NCBI GenBank assembly: GCA_051001995.1
Contig: JBPCMT010000175.1
Coordinates: forward strand, 1-7,580
Reading direction: 5' to 3'
DNA length: 7,580 nucleotides
From: CAWEHQ01 sp051001995
GTDB lineage: Bacteria; Actinomycetota; Thermoleophilia; Solirubrobacterales; Thermoleophilaceae
In this document: positions 1-5,452 of the stretch, one piece after another
Position numbering within the stretch: the first letter of the stretch is position 1
Layout of the letters: each line of letters begins with the position of its first letter
Position numbers and translations under genes: made by a program
The notes under the pieces: model-generated
What the model was told of the DNA's origin: nothing
The model's database searches: none
What the model saw: the letters and a program-made list of their open reading frames with translations, nothing else

Positions 1-905
1 GCACCCGCGTGCGCGGCCGCCGGCCGCGGCCGGCGGCCGGGGCGCGACAGCCCCTGGCCGGCGGCAATCCACGATCCGCCCACGATCAGGACGAGGCCGG
101 CGAGTGTCGCCGGCGAGACCGTCTCGCCGAGCAGCGTCGAGCCGTAGAAGACTGCGAACACCGGGGCGATGTAGGTCACGAGCGCGACTCGCGCCGGGCC
201 GATCGTGACGATCAGCGTGTTGAAGATCGCGAACGCGACGCCGGTCCCGACGAGGCCCAGCGCGAGCATCGCCCCGACCGTGTCGAGCGACGGCAGCGCG
301 TCCGGGGCGCCGATCGCCGCCAGCGGCGCGGTCAGGACGGCGCTCGCGGTCATGGTCGCGGCTGCGAGGCCGATCGGCTCCAGGCTCACGGCGCTGCGCT
401 TGACGACGAACGAGCCGATCGCGTAGCCGAGGCCGGCGAGCGCCACCGCGATCCCGCCGAGGAGGGCGTAGGAGCTGCCGCCGAGGTCGACGCCGATCAG
501 CAGCGCGACGCCCAGGAAGCCGGCCACGAGGCCGAGCGCGCGCGGGCCGGTGGAGCGCTCCTCGTGGTCGACCCAGATCGCCAGCAGCGCGGTGAAGAGC
601 GGCGTCGACGAGATCAGGATCCCGGTAAGCGAGGAGGAGATCTCCTGCTCGCCGGCGCTGATCAGCAGGAACGGCGCCGAGACCTGGACCACGGCCAGCA
701 GCACGATCACGCCGAGCGCGCCGGAGAGGCCGCCCAGCGCGTCGCGGCGGAGGGCGAGCGGCACGAGCACGAGCGCGGCGAGCGCCGTGCGCGCGAACAC
801 GACCATCGCCGGCGAGAGGTCGTCGAGCGCGATCTTGATGAACATGTACGAGGCGCCCCAGAGGGAGCCGAGGAAGAGGAGCGCGAGCAGCGAGCGACGC
901 GACAT
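1..905 (-). CDS. EamA/DMT-family membrane transporter (C-terminus cut by window edge)
   Basis: The minus frame is open from an ATG at 905-903 to the window start, giving 301 visible residues with no stop. The protein is a chain of hydrophobic helices with small-residue-rich turns, about ten in all. It begins MSRRSLLALLFLGSLWGASY and has a second, similar half starting near GSSYALLGGIAVALAGLGYA. The early LWGASY motif and the two-repeat, ten-helix plan are typical of the EamA half of the drug/metabolite transporter superfamily. These are inner-membrane proteins, usually exporters of amino acids or other small metabolites; the substrate cannot be read from sequence. EamA proteins are usually about 290-320 residues, so only a short tail should be missing. 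The visible tail is rich in Pro, Arg and Ala and follows the last helix. The gene is divergent from the LysR regulator at 976, which is the likely controller. No strong ribosome site precedes the ATG; GAGG lies only one base upstream. Confidence 0.88.
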   Translation of the reverse strand, partial: MSRRSLLALLFLGSLWGASYMFIKIALDDLSPAMVVFARTALAALVLVPLALRRDALGGLSGALGVIVLLAVVQVSAPFLLISAGEQEISSSLTGILISSTPLFTALLAIWVDHEERSTGPRALGLVAGFLGVALLIGVDLGGSSYALLGGIAVALAGLGYAIGSFVVKRSAVSLEPIGLAAATMTASAVLTAPLAAIGAPDALPSLDTVGAMLALGLVGTGVAFAIFNTLIVTIGPARVALVTYIAPVFAVFYGSTLLGETVSPATLAGLVLIVGGSWIAAGQGLSRPGRRPRPAAAHAG

Positions 906-975
906 GCCTCGAGGATGGCATAGGACTCGGATTAGCGCAAATAACAGTTGGCGCCATGCCTGATAAGGTGCGCTT
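906..975. promoter_or_regulatory. Divergent EamA/LysR control region with two T-N11-A dyads
   Basis: This 70-bp gap between two divergent starts holds two dyads of the LysR T-N11-A type. Site 1 is TTA-N7-TAA at 932-944. Site 2 is ATAAG-N5-CTTAT at 963-977, a perfect 5-bp inverted repeat that reaches into the LysR ATG at 976. Read on opposite strands, the two sites match at about 10 of 15 positions and share AGCGCA. Their centres are about 32 bp apart, near three helical turns, so a tetramer could bind both on one face. Site 2 overlaps both a possible ribosome site (AAGGTG, 965-970) and a -10-like TAAGGT (964-969), which fits autorepression. LysR regulators generally bind such sites between themselves and a divergent target; binding here is inferred. 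Confidence 0.5.
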
Positions 976-1911
976 ATGCTCGACGTGAGACGCCTGCGGG
1001 TTCTTCGCGAGGTCGCCCGCGAGGGCTCGTTCTCCGGCGCCGCCGAGCGACTCTCGTTCACGCAGTCGGCCGTCAGCCAGCAGGTCGCCTCGCTCGAGCG
1101 CGAGGCGGGCGCGAGCCTCGTGGAGCGAGGCGCACGTGGCGTGCGGCTCACCGACGCCGGGCGCGCGCTGGTGGCCCACGCGGACGCGATCGTCGCGCGA
1201 CTCGACGACGCCGAGCAGGAGCTCGCCGCGATCGCGGGGCTGCGCGGAGGCAGACTGCGCTTGGTGAGCTTCCAGAGCGCCGGCGCGGCGCTCGTGCCGG
1301 ACGCGATCGCGGGCTTCAGCGGCCGTTACCCCGATGTCGACCTGAGCCTCGCCGAGGCGGAGCCCTACGACGCGCTCCCGGGGCTCAAGGCGGGGCGGTT
1401 CGACCTCGCGGTGGTGTTCGACCACACGCCGTTCGGCGAGGAGCGCCACGACGACATCGAGCTCGTCCACCTGCTCGACGACGTCATGCACGTAGCCCTG
1501 CCGAGCAACCATCGGCTGGCGGGTCGTGCCCGTGTCAAGCTCGAGGACCTGGCCGAGGAGTCCTGGATCAACGGCGAGCGCGCCTGCGGCGAGTTCGTGA
1601 TCCACATCTGCCTCGCGAACGGCTTCGAGCCCCAGGTCACGCTCGAGTCGAACGACTACGCGACCATGCAGGGCCTCGTCGCGGCCGGCGTCGGCGTGAC
1701 GCTGATCCCCGACCTCGTGCTGGCCACCGGCCTCAACCCCGGCGTCGCGGTCGTCCCGTTCGCGGGCGAGCCGCCGGTCCGGCGAATCTGGGCGGCGATG
1801 CCCTCCCAGGGCTACCGCGCGCCCGCCACCGAGGCGATGGTCGAGGTGCTCCGCGAGGTCTGTGCCGGGTTCCCGGCGCGGCTGCGGTCGGTGGCAGCGG
1901 CCGCTTCCTGA
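976..1911 (+). CDS. LysR-family transcriptional regulator
   Basis: This is a 311-residue protein of normal LysR length (about 290-320). The N-terminal winged helix-turn-helix covers about residues 1-61. Its classic core is SFSGAAERLSFTQSAVSQQV, followed by LEREAG and then RGVRLTDAGRALVAHA leading into the linker helix. From about residue 92 (GGRLRLVSFQSAGAALVP) comes the periplasmic-binding-like effector domain, including GLKAGRFDLAVVFD and GLVAAGVGVTLIPD, which are typical LysR substrate-domain stretches. It acts in the cytoplasm as a DNA-binding sensor of a small molecule; the ligand is unknown. It is divergent from the EamA transporter, so control of that exporter and of itself is the natural inference. 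The ATG at 976 has AAGGTG five bases upstream. TAAGGT ending six bases before the ATG would also suit a leaderless transcript. Confidence 0.93.
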   Translation: MLDVRRLRVLREVAREGSFSGAAERLSFTQSAVSQQVASLEREAGASLVERGARGVRLTDAGRALVAHADAIVARLDDAEQELAAIAGLRGGRLRLVSFQSAGAALVPDAIAGFSGRYPDVDLSLAEAEPYDALPGLKAGRFDLAVVFDHTPFGEERHDDIELVHLLDDVMHVALPSNHRLAGRARVKLEDLAEESWINGERACGEFVIHICLANGFEPQVTLESNDYATMQGLVAAGVGVTLIPDLVLATGLNPGVAVVPFAGEPPVRRIWAAMPSQGYRAPATEAMVEVLREVCAGFPARLRSVAAAAS

Positions 1912-1938
1912 CGGTCCGGATCGGTTCTGCGGCGAAGG

Positions 1939-1977
1939 TTGGCGGGTTACGCACGAAGGGTGTGCGTAACTCGCCAA
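1939..1977. terminator. Long hairpin between convergent LysR and scpB, likely bidirectional terminator
   Basis: The left arm (1939-1954) and right arm (1962-1977) are inverted copies 16 bases long with a single non-Watson-Crick pair, which is a G.U wobble on the plus-strand RNA. The loop is 7 bases (GAAGGGT). The hairpin lies 27 bp after the LysR stop and 38 bp beyond the scpB stop, which is where a shared terminator would be expected. There is no T tract on either side, so it would be the stem-only kind often suggested for high-GC actinobacteria. It could instead be one copy of a genome-wide intergenic palindrome, since its arms carry the less GC-rich core GTTACGCAC/GTGCGTAAC. Confidence 0.7.
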
Positions 1978-2015
1978 AGCTGGCGGGCGCGGCGCGGAGC
2001 GACGGGCGCCGGGCC

Positions 2016-2666
2016 TCAGGTCTCGCCGCGCTGCTCGCCTGCGCGCAGCAGCCGATCGCGCAGCTCGCCCTCCTCCTCCGGGGTGGGGTCGAAGGCGCTC
2101 ACGTCGGGCAGCTCCGAGAGGGCGCCCAGCCCGAACAGGCGCTCGAACAGCTCGGTGGTGCGGTAGAGAACGGCGCCGAAGCGTGAACGCCCCGACTCCT
2201 CGATCAGGCCGCGCTCGAGCAGCGTGCCGACGGCCGACTCCGAGGCCACGCCGCGGATGCGGGCGATCTCGGGACGCGAGACCGGCTGGAGGTAGGCCAC
2301 CACCCCGAGGCACTCGGCCTGCGCCTGCGTGAGCGGCGGGGTGCGCGGGCGCGCGAAGAGCCGCCGGGCGGCGCGCTCGGCGACGGGGTCGGTGGCCAGG
2401 GCAAAGCCGCCCGCGACCTCGCGCAGCACGACGCCGCGCCAGCCCTCGGCGTAGTGCTCTCGCAGCCGGGCCAGCGCCTCGACCACCTCGCCCTCCCCCA
2501 CCTCGGCCGCCTCGGCGAGCTCCTCGACCTCCAGCGGCTCGGGCGAGAGGAACAGCAGCGCCTCCACGACGCGCGCGAGCTCGGCGGGGGTCGGCGGGGT
2601 CGCGGCGCGCGGCGGGGTCGCGGCTCCGGGCGAGTCAGACGGAAGAGGCGTGCCGGCGGCGCTCAT
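2016..2666 (-). CDS. scpB: Segregation and condensation protein B
   Basis: This 216-residue protein is close to the usual ScpB length. It has a Pro/Ala-rich N-terminal tail (about 1-26), then a first winged-helix domain starting VVEALLFLSPEPLEVEELAE. The second winged helix contains the family hallmark around LTQAQAECLGVVAYLQPVSR, followed by the RGVASESAVGTLLERGLIEE stretch and a C-terminal RTTELFERLFGL segment. ScpB dimers bind the kleisin ScpA and, with SMC, form the ATP-driven condensin that organises and separates the chromosome. The ATG at 2666-2664 overlaps the scpA stop in an ATGA, so the two are translationally coupled and should be made in linked amounts. The acidic C-terminal end (after the leucine-rich GALSELP) is ordinary for the family. 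Nothing follows it on this strand before the hairpin at 1939-1977, so it ends the operon. Confidence 0.95.
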   Translation of the reverse strand: MSAAGTPLPSDSPGAATPPRAATPPTPAELARVVEALLFLSPEPLEVEELAEAAEVGEGEVVEALARLREHYAEGWRGVVLREVAGGFALATDPVAERAARRLFARPRTPPLTQAQAECLGVVAYLQPVSRPEIARIRGVASESAVGTLLERGLIEESGRSRFGAVLYRTTELFERLFGLGALSELPDVSAFDPTPEEEGELRDRLLRAGEQRGET

Positions 2667-3325
2667 GGCCGCCTCACCGAGATCGGCCCGAACGGCTCCC
2701 CCTGCTCCCAGTCGGCCTCGCCGGTCTTGTAGAGCTCGAGCAGCGCGAACAGCGTGACGGCCTCGGTGACGCGGTCGGCGCCGGCCACGGCCTCGTCGAA
2801 GCCAAAGCGCCCGCTCCTTGCGAGCAGGTCGCGCAGGTGGGAGAGCCGGCTCTCGAGCGCCACGACCGGGGCCGTCACGTGGCTGAGATCGATCGGCTCC
2901 GGCGCCTGCAGCAGCCCGCCGACGGCGCGCGCGAGCGCCTCCGCCTCGTAGGTCCGCGTCGCCGCCTCGAGCGACACCCGTCGCAGCCCGGGCGGCAGCG
3001 GCGCCGAGCGGTAGCGGAAGCCGGCCTCGCGGTCCAGGCGGGCGCGCAGGTCGGTGGCGGCGGCGCGGTAGCGGGCGTACTCGATCATCCGCGCCAGCAG
3101 CTCCTCGGCCGCCTCGGCCCGCTCGGGCCCGGGCTGCTCCTCCTCCTCGCCCGGCAGCAGCAGCTTCGACTTGAGCAGCAGCAGCGCCGCGATCAGCACG
3201 AGGAACTCGGTGGTGGCGTCGAGGTCGAGCTCGCCGGAGCGCTCCAGGTGCTCCACGTAGGCGAGGACCACGTCGGCGAGATCCACCTCGAGCAGGTCGA
3301 TCTCCTCCTCGAGGACCAGCGTCAT
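2663..3325 (-). CDS. scpA: Segregation and condensation protein A (kleisin); true start probably upstream
   Basis: The boundaries given run from the first ATG (220 residues), but the conserved protein starts earlier. Reading upstream in frame gives LDLDLEVFQGPFDLL immediately before MTLVLEEEIDLLEVDLADVV. This matches the family's N-terminal F-E-G-P-L-D-L-L-L signature and first helices, which contact the SMC neck. The middle holds TEFLVLIAALLLLKSKLLLP, the typical ScpA helix, then an acidic Glu-rich linker. The C-terminal winged helix ends with VTLFALLELYKTGEADWEQ, which binds the SMC head. ScpA is the kleisin that closes the SMC ring with ScpB. It sits between trpS and scpB and overlaps scpB by 4 bp (ATGA). 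From 3325 it would be short and would lack the signature; from CTG at 3364 it would be 233 residues. No ATG, GTG or TTG exists on this strand between 3326 and 3460. Confidence 0.93.
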   Translation of the reverse strand: MTLVLEEEIDLLEVDLADVVLAYVEHLERSGELDLDATTEFLVLIAALLLLKSKLLLPGEEEEQPGPERAEAAEELLARMIEYARYRAAATDLRARLDREAGFRYRSAPLPPGLRRVSLEAATRTYEAEALARAVGGLLQAPEPIDLSHVTAPVVALESRLSHLRDLLARSGRFGFDEAVAGADRVTEAVTLFALLELYKTGEADWEQGEPFGPISVRRP

Positions 3326-3409
3326 CAGGAGGTCGAACGGCCCCTGAAAGACCTCGAGGTCCAGGTCGAGGCCGCCGACGGACGCCCGCTCCTCGCCCGC
3401 CTCCGCGAT
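3326..3409 (-). other. scpA: Probable N-terminal extension of scpA with a non-canonical start
   Basis: This stretch is in frame with scpA and free of stops back to the trpS stop (TAG, 3460-3458). It encodes the conserved kleisin start, the key residues being F-Q-G-P-F-D-L-L just before the ATG at 3325. Available non-canonical starts are CTG at 3364-3362, which would give MDLEVFQGPFDLLM, and ATC at 3409-3407. The ATC has a purine-rich GGGGGAG (3422-3416) six bases upstream, inside a longer AGGAGG-containing run. Farther upstream, the residues before LDLDLE are Glu/Ala/Arg-rich and look less like conserved protein. A base error that removed an ATG or GTG is the alternative explanation. Confidence 0.7.
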
Positions 3410-3457
3410 CTCCCTCTCCCCCTCCTCCTGTGCCGCGACGGTGGCGATCGGCGGAGC

Positions 3458-4465
3458 CTAGAGCCCCGTCCCGACGCCGACCTCGGGGGGCCCGACCCCC
3501 ATCGCGCGCCGAACCTCGGCGAGCGTCTCGGCGGCGATCGCCCGCGCCTTCTGCGCGCCGCTCCCCAGCGTCCGTTCGAGCGCAGCCTCGTCGGCTCTCA
3601 GCGCCTCGTAGCGCGCGCGGACAGGCGCCAGGTAGGCGACCACCTCGTCGGCCACGGCCTGCTTGAAGGCGCCGTAGCCCGAGCCGGCGAACTCCGCCTC
3701 GACCGCCTCCGGCGCCACCCCGCGGATCACAGCGAAAATGTCGATCAGGTTCGTGATCCCCGGCTTGCCGGGCGCGCGCGCAACCTCCGACGCGGAATCC
3801 GTGACCGCGGTCATGACCTTGCGCGCGATCGCGGCCTCGTCGTCAGTGACGTAGATCGCCCCCTGCTCGGTCGAGCCGGTCGTGGACATCTTCTGCTCGG
3901 GCGCCTGGAGGTCCATGATCCGCGCCCCGAGCTCGGGGATCCGGTGGCGGGGAACGACGAGCGTCTCGCCGAAGCGCTGGTTGAAGCGGATAGCGATGTC
4001 GCGCGTGAGCTCCAGGTGCTGGCGCTGGTCGTCGCCGATCGGCACCTCCTCGGTCTTGTAGGCCAGGACGTCGGCGGCCTGGAGCACCGGGTAGAAGAAC
4101 AGCCCGGCCGAGATCAGCTCGCGCTGGCGCGCTGACTTCTCGCGGAACTGGTGCATCCGGTTGAGGTCGCCGTGCGCGGTGACGGAGGACAGAAGCCAGC
4201 AGAGCTCTGCGTGCTCGGCCACGTCGCCCTGGCGAAAGAGGATGCAGCGGTCGGGGTCGAGGCCGGCGGCGAGCAGCATCGCGGTCGTGTCGAGGACGTT
4301 GCGCCGCAGGGCCGCCGGCTCGTAGGCCACGGTCGTCGCGTGCAGGTCCACGACGCAGTAGACGGCGTCGCCGCGGTCCTGTCCCTCGACGTACTGGCGG
4401 ATCGCGCCGATGTAGTTGCCGAGGTGCTTGCGGCCGGTCGGCTGGATCCCGCTGAAGATGCGCAC
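3458..4465 (-). CDS. trpS: Tryptophanyl-tRNA synthetase
   Basis: This 335-residue protein is the usual bacterial TrpRS size (about 330). It starts MRIFSGIQPTGRKHLGNYIG, in which HLGN (14-17) is the HIGH-type ATP motif. VVDLHATTV (38-46) carries the active-site His equivalent to His43 of the Bacillus stearothermophilus enzyme. GDDQRQHLELTRD (144-156) is a family signature, and the second ATP loop is at 192-196. The enzyme charges tRNA-Trp in the cytoplasm and is essential. The second motif reads KMSTT instead of KMSKS, so its second lysine is missing. The start is GTG. An in-frame TAG lies 12 bases upstream, so no longer form is possible. No Shine-Dalgarno sequence is visible, but TAGACT ends six bases before the GTG, which suits a leaderless message. 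It is the first gene of the trpS-scpA-scpB run. Confidence 0.96.
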   Translation of the reverse strand: MRIFSGIQPTGRKHLGNYIGAIRQYVEGQDRGDAVYCVVDLHATTVAYEPAALRRNVLDTTAMLLAAGLDPDRCILFRQGDVAEHAELCWLLSSVTAHGDLNRMHQFREKSARQRELISAGLFFYPVLQAADVLAYKTEEVPIGDDQRQHLELTRDIAIRFNQRFGETLVVPRHRIPELGARIMDLQAPEQKMSTTGSTEQGAIYVTDDEAAIARKVMTAVTDSASEVARAPGKPGITNLIDIFAVIRGVAPEAVEAEFAGSGYGAFKQAVADEVVAYLAPVRARYEALRADEAALERTLGSGAQKARAIAAETLAEVRRAMGVGPPEVGVGTGL

Positions 4466-4471
4466 CGGCGG

Positions 4472-4477
4472 AGTCTA
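4472..4477 (-). promoter_or_regulatory. Candidate -10 box for leaderless trpS transcript
   Basis: On the minus strand TAGACT fits the actinobacterial -10 pattern TANNNT. It is separated by exactly six bases (CCGCCG) from the GTG of trpS, so transcription would begin at the start codon. There is no purine-rich ribosome site, and the in-frame TAG overlapping this box excludes a longer protein. No good -35 hexamer is seen 16-18 bp upstream. A six-base match is weak evidence on its own; its position is what makes it credible. Confidence 0.45.
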
Positions 4478-4662
4478 AGGTCGTCGACCCGTACCGCTCC
4501 GGTCTCACCCCCTCCCATCCGTGCTCCGGGCATGGCCAACGGCACCCGGCGCACGCTCAACCCGAGGGCGACGTGAACTGGCTCGCTCATCCAGGCGGGG
4601 CCAGCTCGACACGCTCGGACTGCTCCCTGTGGGCACGATCCACTTACAGCACGCTTGCGCCC

Positions 4663-5418
4663 CTACGAGCGCCATGTCGTTCTACGCCAGCGAGAAACGG
4701 CCGCGGGGGTTGCGAGTCGAATACGAGCGTCGTGGGCCTCGCTACTGGCGGCGGTCGCGGCGAGCAGCGAGCGCTCGACCGCTTCGCGGCTGTCGCCGAG
4801 CCCGACCATGAGATTGCTCGCGAGCGAAGCGATTATCTGCAGCCCGTAGCCCTGATGGCCGAAGGTGCCGGCAATCTCCAGCAGCACGTATCCATGCGTC
4901 GCGCTTAGGAACTGGCCGGCCGCGACCACGGGATCCACCGCGCATACGCGCCCGGCTTCGATGACGCGATCGAGCGAGCGGACCATGACCTCGACGGCGG
5001 CCTGTCCCTCGGAGAAGTTGGCGAACGTGCCGGTGGCTGTCACCTCCAGCCCGCTGCGCACGCGCAGCCCTTTGGTGAGGCCGAACATCAGCCGGTAGCA
5101 CTGCGGGTTGGTCAGCGCCCAGTCGCAGTAGGCGCCGCCCCTGGCGAAGAAGTCGGCCACGGGATCGTCGGTCTCGGGCACGGCCTCCACGTGGCGCGCC
5201 AAGCGAACGAACCCGTCGGCCACGAGCGCCTCGAACAGCCCGGGCATGCCACCGAAGAGCGTGTAGATGGCCTGGGTGGATGCGCCGATCTCGGCGGTGA
5301 GCCTGCGGGCCCGCAACGCCTCCGGGCCGGAGGCCTCCAGCGTGCCGAGCGCCGCCTCGAGCAGCCGGGCGCGCTGGTCCGCCCGGGACGAGGTCGTTGG
5401 CGACGCCATGGAGCCCAT
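4663..5418 (-). CDS. TetR/AcrR-family transcriptional regulator
   Basis: This is a 251-residue protein. The N-terminal TetR DNA-binding domain spans about residues 14-62, with RARLLEAALGTLEASGPEAL, then RRLTAEIGASTQAIYTLFGG as the helix-turn-helix and MPGLFEALVADGF after it. The all-helical C-terminal half has the CYRLMFGL and GYVLLEIAGTFG segments of the WHG-type TetR ligand domain. It would be a repressor released by a small ligand, which is unknown. It is divergent from the FAD oxidoreductase at 5453, with palindromes in the 34-bp gap, so it probably represses that gene and itself. ATG at 5418 or the in-frame ATG at 5409 could be the start; neither has a clear ribosome site. The last 25 or so residues (after LLAATAASS, ending TTWRS) are Arg-rich and look unlike the rest. 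They could be a lineage tail or read-through after a small 3' change. Confidence 0.88.
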   Translation of the reverse strand: MGSMASPTTSSRADQRARLLEAALGTLEASGPEALRARRLTAEIGASTQAIYTLFGGMPGLFEALVADGFVRLARHVEAVPETDDPVADFFARGGAYCDWALTNPQCYRLMFGLTKGLRVRSGLEVTATGTFANFSEGQAAVEVMVRSLDRVIEAGRVCAVDPVVAAGQFLSATHGYVLLEIAGTFGHQGYGLQIIASLASNLMVGLGDSREAVERSLLAATAASSEAHDARIRLATPAAVSRWRRTTWRS

Positions 5419-5426
5419 GATAATGT
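5397..5426 (+). promoter_or_regulatory. Candidate promoter of the FAD oxidoreductase
   Basis: TTGGCG (5397-5402) and TAATGT (5421-5426) are spaced 18 bp apart and resemble -35 and -10 hexamers. Transcription would begin near 5433. The -35 lies inside the 5' end of the TetR gene. The -10 overlaps the palindromes described at 5420-5440, so a bound TetR dimer would block it. This rests on hexamer similarity only. Confidence 0.4.
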
Positions 5427-5440
5427 CATAACATCGTTAT
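5420..5440. promoter_or_regulatory. Overlapping palindromes, likely TetR operator
   Basis: The AT-rich gap between the TetR and FAD genes contains two overlapping dyads: ATGT-N4-ACAT at 5423-5434 and ATAAC-N3-GTTAT at 5428-5440. A further half-site-like ATAATG lies at 5420-5425. Such AT-rich symmetry stands out in this GC-rich sequence. TetR proteins commonly bind short dyads between themselves and the gene they repress, so this is the expected operator. It leaves the ribosome site at 5443-5448 uncovered but covers the -10 region. Confidence 0.6.
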
Positions 5441-5442
5441 AC

Positions 5443-5448
5443 AGGAGG
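5443..5448 (+). promoter_or_regulatory. Strong Shine-Dalgarno site of the FAD oxidoreductase
   Basis: A full AGGAGG sits four bases upstream of the ATG at 5453 and fixes the start. It is the only perfect ribosome site in a suitable position in this window, which suggests that the gene was once, or still is, well translated. Confidence 0.8.
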
Positions 5449-5452
5449 CTCG

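Noticed and set aside
9..923. 304-codon plus-strand open frame opposite the EamA gene
   Set aside because: The minus strand gives a clean ten-helix transporter, while this frame gives Arg/Glu/Asp/Ala repeats with no fold.
948..2186. 412-codon plus-strand open frame across the LysR gene
   Set aside because: Arg/Ala-rich low-complexity translation in a shifted frame over a clear LysR gene; a GC-bias shadow.
2837..4135. 432-codon plus-strand open frame opposite scpA and trpS
   Set aside because: It lies antisense to two firmly identified genes, and its Arg/Leu/Gly/Asp-rich product shows no domain; a shadow frame.
4466..4662. Small gene, tRNA or leader RNA in the trpS-TetR gap
   Set aside because: No cloverleaf, T-box or tandem Trp codons are seen. 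The open frames crossing it are extensions of shadow frames. Apart from the trpS -10 candidate I see nothing there.
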